From positions 23,442,924 to 23,506,923 of the forward strand of contig CM032668.1 in assembly GCA_019095985.1 (NCBI GenBank): 64,000 nucleotides of DNA, read 5' to 3'. The first letter of the stretch is position 1; each line of letters opens with the position of its first letter. The notes beneath the pieces were generated by a model. It ran no database searches. It saw only the letters and a list, made by a program, of their open reading frames with translations, and had not been told where the DNA came from. Of this stretch, positions 11,641-22,979 are shown piece after piece. Source of the DNA: Streblospio benedicti. Taxonomy: Eukaryota > Annelida > Polychaeta > Spionida > Spionidae. The position numbers were made by a program, and so were the translations under genes.

Positions 11641-12020
11641 ATTTGAAAGCATAAGCCACTTTCTAAATAATCTATTCTTTGATATAACCTATCGCCCTTG
11701 CTGTTGTTTTACCAACAAATGGTGTGAATATCTACCATACACCATAATACAGACAGACACCAACAATGTTTACAATTTTTAAAATTTCAACAGAGTGACC
11801 TCACCTTTTAAGATTACAATGTGATACAGGCTGTTAATGGGCCAATACTGGGCCAGTACTAGCATACTTCATATTTGAAAGCATATGCCACTTTCCGAAT
11901 AATCTATTTTATGATAGAACCTATCACCCTTGCTGTTGTTTATCAACAAATGGTGAATATCTATCATACCCAATTATACAAACATAAACAATGTTTACAA
12001 TTTTTGAAATTTCACAAGAT
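11641..12020 (+). repeat. Diverged tandem duplication of ~145 bp
   Basis: The block at 11,641-11,795 (ATTTGAAAGCATAAGCCACT ... ACAATGTTTACAATTTTTAA) recurs at 11,873-12,020 with scattered substitutions and small gaps. The copies are in direct orientation and about 80 bp apart, with the TGGGCCAGTACT motif between them. Confidence 0.75.
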
Positions 12021-12918
12021 CGTAAGTAAAACGTAAGATAAGTAAAACGTATATATTAAGATGTATTGAGTATGATATCTAAAACTTACCCTGAACATTT
12101 TTATTGCTTGAACCATTTACAACTGCCTTGTTTATAAATATGTTGTGTGAAGGTTTACGAGAATACAAAGCGACAGCGTAAATCACAGTGCGTTTGACGT
12201 TATAATGCGTGTTCATTAAAACGTCAACCCTAACGGTGACAATAACGTGCGCAGTATTTCTCTGGACATCTCACATGCCAGTCAGAACGCACGTGAAAAG
12301 TTAACATTGTACGGGATGAGACACTTCTTGTAGTGGTGAGCTATTACATACGGGTGGGTACGCTTGAAAATAGAAAACATAATACTCTATAATATTTAGT
12401 ACTGTATTAAGTGAAACAAATTTAAAAGTCATCTACATCCCTGATACGGCATTAAGAGATCTACCCATTCCCTCCCTGCAGTTCAATGGTGACCAGATAG
12501 GCTTTTCTATGAAGGAAACACACCTAGTAATGTCCAGGACAGCCTATGGTAAAACAAATGCATCAGCTAATGGGTGCCGGATTAAGAGGGGCAAAGGGGA
12601 CATCACCAGCAGTTTCGAAGTCACTAGTCAAGATCTATGTTTCCCCTGCACTGCTGTATGGACTGGAGTCCGTTGTGTGTAGCGCTAGCATATAATATAT
12701 AGAATATATCGTCGCCTTCGCGGAGAAAGGTTCTATGTGCAGATTTGGTAGTTTTGAGAAAATTGAAGTTAAAGATTATTTTGTTCTAGCACATACGAAT
12801 TATGCTCTACAATTATCAATTATTGTTTGCAACATCGATATAATAGCATTTTATCATCTGGAAAAGGCCTAGTACTGTAAAATACAATATAAACAAGTTA
12901 TTATACAAAATGCACTTA
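12021..12918. other. Intronic DNA, nothing recognised
   Basis: This stretch has no coding block or clear transposon end. A CG-containing portion at 12,170-12,310 has repeated AACGTCAA/GCGTTTGACG-like words. Confidence 0.35.
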
Positions 12919-13045
12919 GAACCTTTTTCCATAAAGAAAATCACTCAAATCTTTGCACCAAAAGGTTCTATTTGACACATTGAACCTTTTTCCATAAAGA
13001 AAATCGCACAAACCGTGGGCACCAAAAGGTTCTATTTGCGGTGTA
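12919..13045 (+). repeat. Two tandem 63-bp units
   Basis: Each unit begins GAACCTTTTTCCATAAAGAA and ends with ACCAAAAGGTTCTATTTG; unit 1 starts at 12,919 and unit 2 at 12,982. GAACCTTTT and AAAAGGTTC are complementary, so each unit has an inverted repeat at its ends. Confidence 0.8.
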
Positions 13046-14376
13046 ATGTTCTCTATGCAATAGTCTGCTCTTCAAGGCGTTTACTGATGTGGCTTGACAC
13101 CTGAGTCAGGTAAACTGTTCCAGATTGAGATGACGAACTGCAAGAAGTTTCCTCTGATGTTTAGCCGAAATCTGTCTTTGTGGAGCTTCAGAGAGTTACC
13201 CCGCAAGTCGTTTTCTAAGAGTATGAGTGTTGGCTGTTGGACGTCATAGAAGCCGTGGAATTGAAAACCTGGATCATGTCACCTCTTGTGTTGATGCTCT
13301 GCTTCAGAATCTTTGGTCTTTCAGGGTTGGGTTTGCTATACAGATGGGATAGATGGTTTGTGGCTCTGCGCTGTAAGTCCTCGATATCACTGCACGGTAT
13401 CTGCAGGTGTGGTTGCAAGACGCAGGGTCCATATTCCAGGATGGATTTCACCAGACTCTTGTACAGCTAGACAAAAGTTTTCTTTGTCAGATAGTCAAAA
13501 GACATGCGGATGACTCCAATGATGCAATCTGCCTTTGATGTTGCCTGCGCTGTGTGGTCTTTGAATGTTAGCCTGTTGTCCATCACCACCCCAAGATCCT
13601 TATCTGCTTCATTGAGACTTGCAGTTCCTAGTGGCCTTTATCAATATTGCTTCTCGCGTACAGCTTCGTATCTTGGCAGGTCATTAATGAACAGGACGAA
13701 CATTATCAGCCCAACCACGGACCCTTGTACACACCGCTATTCACATGCACCTTGTGTGATTGGGTGCCATTGATAACGACGTTTTGTTGTCTGACTGTGA
13801 AGAAATTTTTCAGCCACTTGAGGACTTTGCCCCTGATGCTGAAAGTGTGTATTTTTGCCAGGAGAAGATGGTGTGGGACAGAGTCAAACGCCATTTGATA
13901 GTCCATGTATACGATCTCCACACTGTCCCTATCATCCAGGATACTTGTCCAGTTATCTATAACCTTAGGCAGTTATGTGATACACAATCGGCCTGGCAAG
14001 AACCCATGCTGTCCTTTCTGATAAAAGTTGCTTTGTTGTTGCTTTACAGGTGTTTCATCATCTGATCTCGCACCAGCTTCTCCATGACTTTACACAGGAT
14101 GCATGTAAGACTCACTGGCCTATAGTTGCTTGCTGTTGTGTTACTGCCATTCTTTTGAATTGGCGTAACCAGTGCACTCTTCCACTCAGATGGGAGTTGT
14201 CCTGTATCAAGGGAAAGCCGTAGGTGGTGGGTGAAGGGCTCTTCAAGTTCCTCTGCTGGCTGTGACAAGACACATGTTGGCATGCCGTCTAGACCTGGTG
14301 ACTTTCCAGTGTGGAGGCTGTTTAGTTGCTTCTTGACCATTTCAATGGTGATAACGAAGTCTGTAAGTTCATATGT
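13040..14376 (-). mobile_element. LINE remnant C (CR1-like), reverse transcriptase region
   Basis: Minus-strand pieces give, in order, KSPGLDGMPTCVLSQPAEEL and SNYRPVSLTCILCKVMEKL (finger region), VYMDYQMAFDSVPHHLL (the FDSV motif), a damaged DTKLYARSN catalytic block, DLGVVMDNRLTFKDH, LYKSLVKSILEYGP and a C-terminal RRATNHLSHLY/RGDMIQVF portion. This is the layout of a non-LTR reverse transcriptase of the CR1/Jockey group. At least four frame breaks or stops interrupt it, and the element is truncated upstream of the RT. A second copy of its 5' part lies at 14,507-14,725 after the assembly gap. Confidence 0.85.
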
Positions 14377-14406
14377 TATCTAAATTTTGTGCCCCCCATT
14401 TCCCCA

Positions 14407-14506
14407 NNNNNNNNNNNNNNNNNNNNNNNNNNNNNNNNNNNNNNNNNNNNNNNNNNNNNNNNNNNNNNNNNNNNNNNNNNNNNNNNNNNNNNNNNNNNNN
14501 NNNNNN
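14407..14506. other. Assembly gap (100 N)
   Basis: Exactly 100 N bases, the usual placeholder for a gap of unknown size. The sequence after the gap restarts inside LINE C, repeating 14,202-14,376. Confidence 0.99.
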
Positions 14507-14725
14507 CTGTATCAAGGGAAAGCCGTAGGTGGTGGGTGAAGGGCTCTTCAAGTTCCTCTGCTGGCTGTGACAAGACACATGTTGGCATGCCGTCTAGACC
14601 TGGTGACTTTCCAGTGTGGAGGCTGTTTAGTTGCTTCTTGACCATTTCAATGCTGATAACGAAGTCTGTAAGTTCATATGTGAAGCTATGCTCTGGTATC
14701 TGTATCTGTAAGTTAATCTGCAGGG
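14507..14725 (-). mobile_element. Second copy of the LINE C 5' segment
   Basis: 14,507-14,681 matches 14,202-14,376 over 175 bp with one visible mismatch (GCTGATAAC versus GGTGATAAC). It continues to about 14,725 with coding sequence upstream of KKQLNSLHTGKSPG that the first copy lacks. It is most simply an allelic or misjoined duplicate of the same element. Confidence 0.8.
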
Positions 14726-14734
14726 CTTTATCAG

Positions 14735-15228
14735 CATATGGGCAGATGGATGGGAGGACGCAACGCTACTCAGTCGCTCCTGTGCAAGGCTTGTAGCCTG
14801 GCACGGAATGTGTCTACAGAACTGCAGTTGGCAGTGTCTGAGTCAATGTTGTTCCATTCTGGAATTGTCCGTGGAAAGAAGGAGTTCCTGAATGTGTCTG
14901 TATTTGCTGTTAAATGTCTAAATTTGTGATGATGTGATGACCGTGTACGCTGGTCAGCTGGTAGGAGGATGTCATCAGCAGGATGGCCACTTTCTTGTTC
15001 ACTATTTGATACATAAGTGCTAAACGGTGATTTTTCCGGCGGGTGGATAGTGTCTCCCATTGTAACTGTCTAAACATGGCGGTAACACTGCTGTAGGTAG
15101 AGTAGTCGCTCATGGCAAATCGTGCTGCTCTATGTTGGACTTGCTCTAGTTTTGCAATGTTCTTCTTTGTGTGAGGGTCCCATACTTGGCAAGCGTACTC
15201 TAGCACAGAACGGGCCAGTGAAGATTGC
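14735..15228 (-). mobile_element. LINE D, 3' part (C-terminal RT)
   Basis: Minus-strand coding runs from LARSVLEYACQVWDPHT through EQVQHRAARFAM and RRKNHRLALMYQIVN to the family's typical end FFPRTIPEWNN...VDTFRARLQ. A short untranslated tail with a CAGATACAGATACC microsatellite follows, as in CR1/L2-like elements. There is one frame break near 15,000. Its upstream portion is the oppositely oriented block at 15,229-15,645, and the two parts together make one 5'-inverted insertion. Confidence 0.8.
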
Positions 15229-15645
15229 GCACGGTGCTCGGCCCACTTCTCTTCCTTGCACACATCAATGACCTTCCTTCTGCCATTCAGTCTCAGTGCA
15301 GACTTTTTGCTGATGACTGCCTTGTTTACCGCCCAATCAGATCATTCCAGGACCAATTGGTCCTTCAGAATGATCTCAATCATCTGCAACGCTGGGCTGA
15401 AGACTGGGGCATGCGCTTTAACGCGTCCAAATGTCAGCTTCTTCGCATCAGCAGGTCTAAGTCACCACTGGAAAGTTTTTACACGATTGGTGATCAGATC
15501 TTAGAACAGGTACCAGCTTCAAAATATCTTGGTGTGCTCATCAAAAACCAACTGAAGTGGGACTCACACATTGACAAGGTAGCTGCGAGAAGTAACCAAA
15601 CCATCGGCTTTCTCAGACGCAATCTGGCTTTTACATATTGCCAGA
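15229..15645 (+). mobile_element. LINE D, inverted 5' part (RT catalytic core)
   Basis: Plus-strand coding runs from VLGPLLFLAHINDLPSA through the catalytic CRLFADDCLVY motif, NDLNHLQRWAEDWGMRFNA and KCQLLRIS to ASKYLGVLI, WDSHIDKVA and IGFLRRNLAF. In an intact element this segment immediately precedes the LVR/LARSVLEYA block that begins LINE D on the other strand. It is open, with an intact FADD. Confidence 0.85.
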
Positions 15646-17060
15646 ATGGCTTGTTATTGTTGTTTTCTAAGCCTTCTTGAAAGGCTTTGTTCACATAATT
15701 CCATCTCGCTTCACTGAGAGCTTTATGTGTGTCCTTTTGTGCTTGCCTGAACTTTGACCAGGATGATGGTGAGCCAGCTTTTTTTTGCCTTGTTGAAGAG
15801 ACGTTGCTTGCGGCGTATGAGGCGTTTTAACTTTTGGTTCCACCACGGAAGCTTCTGACGACCCTTAACAGTTCTGGAAGGGATATGTGTATTCATTGCA
15901 CTCAAGAGAGCTTTCCTGAACTCATTCCAATTATCTTCCACTGAGCGAGCATCACACTGGGCAAGAAACAACTCTTTGAAAGTCTTTAGATCAGCTTTAA
16001 TATCTTCCCATTTTGCCTTTCTGAAGTTGAACACTTGACGTGGAGATTTCCGATTTGGAACTGCCCTGATTGCACAGTCGGCGACTGGGATGGCATAGTC
16101 AGATATTCCTGGAATTGTGCTCATGTTCTTTACTAGACCTGGGGCATTGGTGATGATTAGGTCAAGGATCTTGTCTAGCCTGGTTGGTTCTCGCTGATGT
16201 TGAGAGAGACTGAATTCTGCTAAAATCTCCAAAAGTCTGGTGCGAGCTGCTGTTTGATCACGGCTGCAAATCACTGTACAGTTATCCCAATCAATATCTT
16301 TACAGTTAAAATCTCCTCCCAGTAAAATTGTGCTGTTTGGGTTGTTTTTTGTATGTTCTGAGATAATTTCAAGAGACTTAGCTAGGGATTCCGGCTGATC
16401 AGTGTTGGAGTTAGGCTGACGGTAAAAGACTCCAGCAAAGATGTTTTTTTCTCTTGTTTAAATTGATTTTTACCCATAGTATTTCATCTTGAACCTCTTT
16501 AAGGTCAATTAATTCACTTGGAAAGGCAGATTTAACAGAGATGAGGACACCTTCACCTGATGCGTTACGGTCCTTGCGGTAAGTAGTATATCCTGCATCT
16601 GGTGAGAGAAATTCGGCAGTGGCTTTGGTGGAGTCAAGTTTGGTTTCTGTCATTAGGATGAGATCCGGGTCAGTATAATCCAAAATGTGTTCGAGGGTTG
16701 CTCCCTTGCAGGCAATTGAATTAGCATTCATTGTTATTGTGCGCCAGTTGTTGTTATTCTTGTTAGGTAATCTATTGCCTGAGCCTGAATCAGACTGACT
16801 AGACATAGATGTGTGGTTGCTGGAGTGTTGGCTGGTAGACTGAACAGGATGAAAGCTGCTTGCTTCCAGAGATTCCAGACTGCTTGCAGGTGACATGTGA
16901 ATGGAGGCAGGGCTGGTAGCATTGATTGTGCCTATGGGGCTACTCCTGTGTTTAGGTGTAGCTTTTAGAGAAGTGAATGTAGATTCATCTAGAGAGTCCA
17001 GAATGGAGAAACGGTTGCTAGTGCTTACTTCATAATCATGGAATTGACTTGATGCTACTG
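15646..17060 (-). mobile_element. LINE B remnant: ORF1-like linker and AP-type endonuclease
   Basis: On the minus strand a serine-rich leader (SNRFSILDSLDES...) is followed by endonuclease motifs: TMNANSI, DLILMTETKLD (catalytic Glu), GVLISVK, NIFAGVFYRQPNS, LLGGDFNCKDIDWDN (catalytic Asp/Asn), RLDKILDLIITN and GISDYAIP, where the family has SDH. A basic linker (PWWNQKLKRLIRRKQRLF) ends at FWQYVKAR, where LINE D was inserted. There is one frame break near 16,440. This is the N-terminal half of a Jockey/CR1-type ORF2; the loss of the SDH histidine would inactivate the nuclease. Confidence 0.85.
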
Positions 17061-18555
17061 TTAGATGACAGCTGGTGGGCGGGGGAAGGGGGCCATCATC
17101 CCCTCCCTTCATCATTGCGTCCCTCAGGTCAAAGTCTGAACAGTGTGTGCTCATTTCACATTCCTCTAGGATATGTTCTATGGTCTGTGGGTCCTCACCA
17201 CACTGACAGGCTTCGTTTTGGAAAAATCCCCATCGGCACATGTTGTCTCTTGTCTTTGCTACATTTGCTCTTGCTCTGTTCAGTGCTACCCACTGTCTTC
17301 TCGGAAGGTCTGCTCCAAGGGGGAGTGCTTCACTTGGTAGGGGTAGAGCTGCGTTTTTGCCTTGGTCAGATTTGTTCCACATTGCCATTCTGAACGTATC
17401 AGTTGGTGTGTCTTCGCACTTAACCTTGGTGAAACTGTTTCTTGATTTCAACCTTGTTGCAACCTCTTGGTGTCCGTGCATGGGGTGACGGGGATGGTTC
17501 AGCTGTTTTTCTCTTTCTGTTTTCGCTAGAGCTGCACGACGTATGCTAGGTGGGCATATACCCGCGAGCCTGTACAATGAAGGGATTGGAGTGGCTCTCA
17601 AGTTTCCAGTAATTATTCGGCAGACTTTGTTGAGCTCTACATCTACCTTTGATGCATGGGCTGATCTTTCCCACACTGCTGCACAGTATTCAGCTGTGGA
17701 GAAGCACAACGCTAATGCAGACTGTTTAAGAGTTCTCGGGTCTGCACCCCAACTGGAATTGGCAAGGTTCTTTACAAGGTTCATTCTGGCTGAGACCTTC
17801 TTCCGTGTCTTTGCTGCATGTTCTTTGAAAGACAAGGTTCTGTCAAGCGTGACACCAAGGTATACAGGGTATGGCGTGTTTTCCGAAGTCTTTCTGTCCC
17901 ATGTGATATTCAGCTTCTTGGATGCATCACGGTTGTTGAGGTGAAAGGCACCGACCTGCGTCTTTCCTGGGTTTGCATTCAAGAACCAAGACCTGTAGTA
18001 CCCTGTCATAGTTGTTACAGCATCTGTGAGGCGAGTTTCAATTGTCTCAAAATTTCTCGACTGGGTTGCTATGCACAGATCGTCAGCATAGATGAATCGT
18101 CGAATGTTGTTGAAGGAAGGTTGGTCGTTGGTGTATATGTTAAACAGCATTGGGGCCAGTACTGACCCCTGTGGCAAGCCATTTTTTTAACATCTCCACC
18201 TGCTCTGCTTGCCGCCCATCTCAACAAAAAATCGTCGATTTGAGAGAAGTGACTCTATGATGCGGACAGTGTGTTTATTCTTAATAATCTTGGCAACTTT
18301 AGTGAGTAGAGCACGATGATTCACAGTATCATAGGCAGCTGTGAGGTCAACAAATACTGCACCTGTGACCATGCAACATTCAAATCCATCTTCAATGTAC
18401 TGTGTCAGATTCAGTACTTGTCCACAGCATGATCTTCCTTCTCTGAATCCAGCCTGATCATGTGTGAGCTGTTCTTCTACTGAAGGTTTGATACGGTACA
18501 TTATCAGTCTTTCATACAGTTTGTAGAGTATGCAAAGCAGTGATATTCGACGGTA
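17061..18555 (-). mobile_element. LINE A, 3' part (RT palm to C-terminus)
   Basis: Minus-strand coding: YRRISLLCILYKLYERLI, QAGFREGRSCCGQVLNLTQ, FVDLTAAYDTVNHRALL, PQGSVLAPMLFNIYTNDQP, the catalytic RRFIYADDLCIATQS, PVYLGVTLDRTLSFKEH, AEYCAAVWERSAH and a C-terminal CQCGEDPQTIEHILEEC zinc-knuckle-like motif. It is a non-LTR reverse transcriptase of the Jockey/CR1 superfamily; I cannot fix the clade. One frame break lies near 18,180. The frame then runs without a stop into LINE B, giving a long chimeric ORF. Confidence 0.85.
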
Positions 18556-19245
18556 ATTTGTGTGGAATGTTGCAAAGAAAAACATCCCCCGTGGATGCAG
18601 GAAGCAATATATACCTGGACTCACGGACACAAGTAAAGACATTTATAACCAGTACATCAAAGCCTATGATACTGACCCATTTGCTGAAGAAACAATTGAA
18701 CTTGGTGAAATGCTTCTAAGATCTCTTAGAGAAGCAAGAAAAGAGCGCTGGCGTGAAACAGTGGAGGGGGTGGACATGACACACAACAGTAAGATGGCAT
18801 GGAAAACGCTCAAAAACTCAACTCTGATCAGGAACCAGACCAATGCACTGCAGCAGTGACCGCAAACCAAGTAGCTAAACAGTTATTAGACAATGGGAAG
18901 CCACTAAAAAAGGAACGCGGATATAAAAGAAAGATGAAAGAAGAAATGCAACGTGTTCTTGATGAAAGTGATGATATCTTCATTCCATTCTCTTGTGAGG
19001 AACTGCTAGCAAATCTGAAGTACTTGAAAACTGGCAAAGCATCATGCCTCGATGGAATCAGCGCAGAGATGGTTAAACACTTTGGAGAGAAGACTTTAGA
19101 ATGGCTATTAAGATTATTTAACAACTGTGCCAATAGTACTCACCTGCCTAAAGTGTGGCGAAGAGCAAAGGTTGTGGCACTTCTAAAACCCAATAAAGAT
19201 CCAGCTCTACCAAAAAATTACCGTCCAATCCTCTCCCTTGAAGAT
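18556..19245 (+). mobile_element. LINE A, inverted 5' part (linker and RT start)
   Basis: Plus-strand coding: VAKKNIPRGCRKQYIPGL, YDTDPFAEETIELGEMLL, SLREARKERWRETVEG, KLNSDQEPDQCTAAVTANQV, KERGYKRKMKEEMQRVL, LKYLKTGKASCLDGISAEMV, TLEWLLRLFNNCAN, HLPKVWRRAKVVALLKPNKD and PKNYRPI. This is the segment directly upstream of YRRISLLC in the same family. It lies head to head with the 3' part at 18,555/18,556, the structure made by twin priming. One frame break lies near 18,810. Confidence 0.85.
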
Positions 19246-20630
19246 GTTTTAATAGAACTGGTTTTAACTCATGGACCTTTTCAGAAAGTGACATCTTCTA
19301 AAGTAAATATCATTCTTTGGGGGTCTACTACCAAGTATTAGTTTGAATGGAAAATAACCATGATGATCTTTCTAAACTGGAGAGGGAAAGCAAATGACAT
19401 CACTGCCTTAAAATGAATGATATAAAGGTTGTACCACAGTGTGTGATTATGCCACTGCATACCCTGCAATTCTACAATCCATTGTCATTTGAAGAAATGT
19501 AGCTGTCAAGTGTACAATCTGGCATGTACATCAGCATGTGGCTCTTACCAATTAACAAACTGTCACAATCAATACAACAATGATTTGGAAGATGTAACTG
19601 AAGAACCATAGACACTGGAGGTTCCTAACCATTGGGACCCTAGACTCTTAAATCAACAATAAAACATTATACACCCAACAAAACAAGCTTCAGCTGAAAA
19701 TTCTTATTTGACAACTGGACTAAAATATGCCCACTCTGGGTTGTCTTTTTGGACTGCCAAATGAAACCTCATATTGCAAATCAAAATACATGACATACAT
19801 TGTATTATGAACTCATCGCCTACATTTCAAACCCATCATTTCAAACCCCATTATAGACAGTATTATACAATTCATCATAATCTAATTTGACTTCCAACTA
19901 ATTCTTAATTAATTCTCATGTTCAATATTCATCCATCATTTACACACTGACATTGGGCTATGTACTCGTGGTTCCTGTGAAAGTCACCTAATTCTCAGCA
20001 AACATTTCACATTCCACAGTTTGGAAATACTACATGCATACATACGAACAAACAATGCAAGTTTTAGTTTTATTGATACTTGGATTATAAAGAATAACAC
20101 CTATAATCTAAGGAACAAAAGAACCACTTACCAACACCATGTCGTACCCACTAAAACCAGGGACCAAACGTGACCAAACGAGACGTGACGTAGCGTGACT
20201 ATTACGGCACCAATACGTGACCTACCCACGAGGATTCCGTGACCAATACGTAACCAAACACTTTTCAGTATGAAATAAAACAGAGAAAATCACTACCTAA
20301 TTCATGAATTAGAATTCAACACACCCGGTTTCTGGCTCTGAGAAGGGATATTGAATATAGCAAAGAAGCCTGGAGTGGGAAGAGAGGCACTTTATAGCTG
20401 ATTGTCCTAATATGGAATTTCATAGCTGCTAGACATCACAACATGCCATTTCATAGTGGCTGGACAGTGAAAAGTAGGGGTATTCATAGCTGCTAGGGAG
20501 GTTGAACAAGGTGGGTCATTCGGGGAGAGCATACCCGTCGACCGTGATCGTGAGTCTCATACGAGCCATCGTCAATCCATTAACCATTTCCACCAATCCT
20601 TTGCATCATCATTCGGAGTGAAACAATGAT
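19246..20630. other. Intronic DNA, nothing recognised
   Basis: This is AT-rich sequence without coding blocks. At 20,155-20,260 there is a cluster of CGTGACCAAACG/ACGTGACC-like words, possibly an old inverted-repeat element. Confidence 0.35.
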
Positions 20631-20640
20631 CTTTTGCTCA

Positions 20641-20688
<48 letters not shown>

Positions 20689-20692
20689 CACC
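20631..20692. repeat. (CGCA)n(CA)n microsatellite
   Basis: About eight CGCA units pass directly into a CA run. Confidence 0.95.
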
Positions 20693-22629
20693 AATATAAC
20701 ACTCGCCATAAATATAATAACAATCGTGGTGACATTGTATCGACATTGCGTGTCCATCATGACTATCGTGAGGACATTATGTTTGCAGAAGCTAAATTTG
20801 CATGACATCGGAGATCACCTTGAGTGTACATTATGGTGCAAGGTTCCAATGCTAACAGCAAGGACAGAAGATGCTTGCTGAAGACCCTATGAACCTAATA
20901 CGATGATGTTACACCATTGCAATGGCCTCGTACATGCTTGCCTTTCCGTTTCCACACGCAAAATAAACGTACACGTTCGCCATTGGATGTCATGGCATCA
21001 AAAGTCATATACAGGGCGGGGGGGGGGGTAAAAATTTCTCCTTCACTTGGCAAGCAGTGATAATGGCATCAGCCATCCCTCTTCCAGGCAAGAATCCAAA
21101 TTACATACCTATCTATCATCTTTCTTATCAGGTGTTCTGCCACTCTCTCCAGAATTTTGTTCACTTGATCAATCAACTTGGGCCCTCATATCAGTAATTT
21201 CCCATCTCTCGCGCATCGCCTTTAATTTTGCAGATGACAACTACGGCGTACATGTATAAAGCTTTCTTCTCAATCAAATGCTATGTGAAGTTCACAAGTA
21301 TCTCTTCATCCAGGTCATGAAAACGTCAGACACCACTCTCACGAGCAGGTTTTAGCATTTCTGCAACTCCAGCTGACGAACCACCTGCCTTGCCTGTTCC
21401 CATCTTTGAGAAAACCTTGGATATTATGTTCATGGTGATTTGACGCTGAAATCTTCAATGGGTGGTTCATGTGAGAGGTTTTCTGTGTTCCTGGGAAATT
21501 TACTCACAGTGTTGCTTCCAAGCAACTTTTTACGCCTCTTCATCCATTTAAACGGCACTGTCATCAGTTTCCACCCTACAACTCCCTGCTTTTCAATCTT
21601 ATCTGTATGGCTAATTTGTCACCTTTTCCACCACTCAGTTTCACTAGGGGTCAGGATTTTAACCTTAACAGTTTCACTAGGGGAAGTTCAATATCTAACT
21701 CTCTATTCATGTAATTTTGCATTATTGAGCCATAAAAAAGCTTAAAATGTAAATATAAGTTGTAGTACATCTTGTTTTCATCACAGTATCACATAGAATA
21801 ATACCCCTTGGGATAATACATTCATTGATTTCATCAGGTGGTTTCACTTGTGGTATCATTTTCATAGTTTCACTGGTTTCACTAAGGGGTATGATTTTGG
21901 ACCTTCAGTGGCACTTCCCCTACCCATTCACCCCTGAAGTAGCCCCCACCCCCACCCCCGAGCACCATACAAATGCACAGCGATGGCAAGTCAACTGTCA
22001 CTTAGTTGTCTCTTAGTGTCTTATATATACATTTCTCCGACCCCAATACCGCTTTTGTCATGGCCATTAGCAGTAAAGATTTCAGCGAACTCTTGATTTA
22101 CATGCATACATGTATCGAATTAGTTAAGACGTAGATTATTACGTGTTCAAAGATAAATTATCAGGGTTTTTTAAAAAAAAACAAAACACGCAGATTTACT
22201 CGGAGTATAAAAGATAAAAGGCTTTCATACATTAGGAAACATATTTATCATGAAGATATTGAAAAAAAAATTGCACTTCAATGCCCCCCACCCCCGCCCG
22301 CCCCCGTGGTTTGTCTCTGACACTTGTTGTCATGAGATATCCAGCGGTACCTTATTTTACGCCTATAAGTCCAACTTCAATTGTTTCAGATAATCTCATG
22401 CAAACTTTTCTACATCCTCTTCTAAAGACAGATATTTATTGTAAAATTTGAAGAAATATTTTGTTGCTGCTTGCTGCTTCAACAATGATTTACTTTAAAC
22501 AGCATGGTCTGTAAGCAGAATTTCCAGAAATTATCAGTGACGAAAAAATAAAATTAAGACAAATGCCCTCCCCCGCTCCACCCACCACTACCCTCGAATA
22601 TCAAATGGGGTGTTAAAAGAGGTCAAGAA
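20693..22629. other. Intronic DNA, nothing recognised
   Basis: No coding block is seen. A G run at about 21,017-21,028 and C-rich stretches at 21,950-21,960 and 22,283-22,304 are simple sequence. The phrase TTTCACTAGGGG occurs several times at 21,640-21,890, suggesting a local low-copy repeat. Confidence 0.35.
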
Positions 22630-22820
22630 ATTCCACATCCCTAATATATTGGTCCTTATTTCCCACATCCCTATTTTTGGCCTTTTTTCCCATATCCCAC
22701 ACATTTTTGGCACTTTTCCCACATCCCACTTCCATGAAATCCAATATCCCTCTTAAATGGGCCTTTCCTTCCCATGTCCCTATTTCTTTTACCTTTTGCC
22801 CACACCCCACTCCTTTATAA
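22630..22820. repeat. Degenerate ~30-bp tandem repeat (CCCACATCCCTATTTTTGG type)
   Basis: Units built on 'TTTCCCACATCCCTATTTTTGGCC' in degenerate form repeat about six times. A related array occupies 28,336-28,512 with CCCTTATCCCTCTTTTTGG. Confidence 0.75.
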
Positions 22821-22979
22821 ACCCGCCCCTCAAATGCCATGGCCATTGTTTGTACAGTATAATTACTATTAATGTGAACAATGACATACAACCTGTGATG
22901 CATATATTGGCTGCAGCAGCAAGTAAGAAGAATATAAACAACATCATGAACATGGGAAAAATAGCATGTCTGCTCTCAC

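Larger units (their letters stand above)
11046..22979 (-). other. Inferred ~12-kb intron of the ankyrin gene
   Basis: Between the donor GTGAGA (22,974-22,979, minus) and the acceptor CAG (11,046-11,048) no other coding-like block was found on the minus strand apart from LINE reverse transcriptase remnants. Both splice sites are phase 0. The intron assignment is inference; the LINE cluster, diverged duplication, microsatellites and gap lie inside it. Confidence 0.5.

Noticed and set aside
15494-15694. Minus-strand ORF beginning MNKAFQEGLENNNNKPFWQY as a gene
   Set aside because: Only its first ~22 residues are meaningful (end of LINE B linker); the rest is the antisense of LINE D.
16411-18177. 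588-residue ORF as one novel protein
   Set aside because: Its two halves are the C-terminus of one LINE reverse transcriptase and the leader plus endonuclease of another; the order is wrong for a single element.
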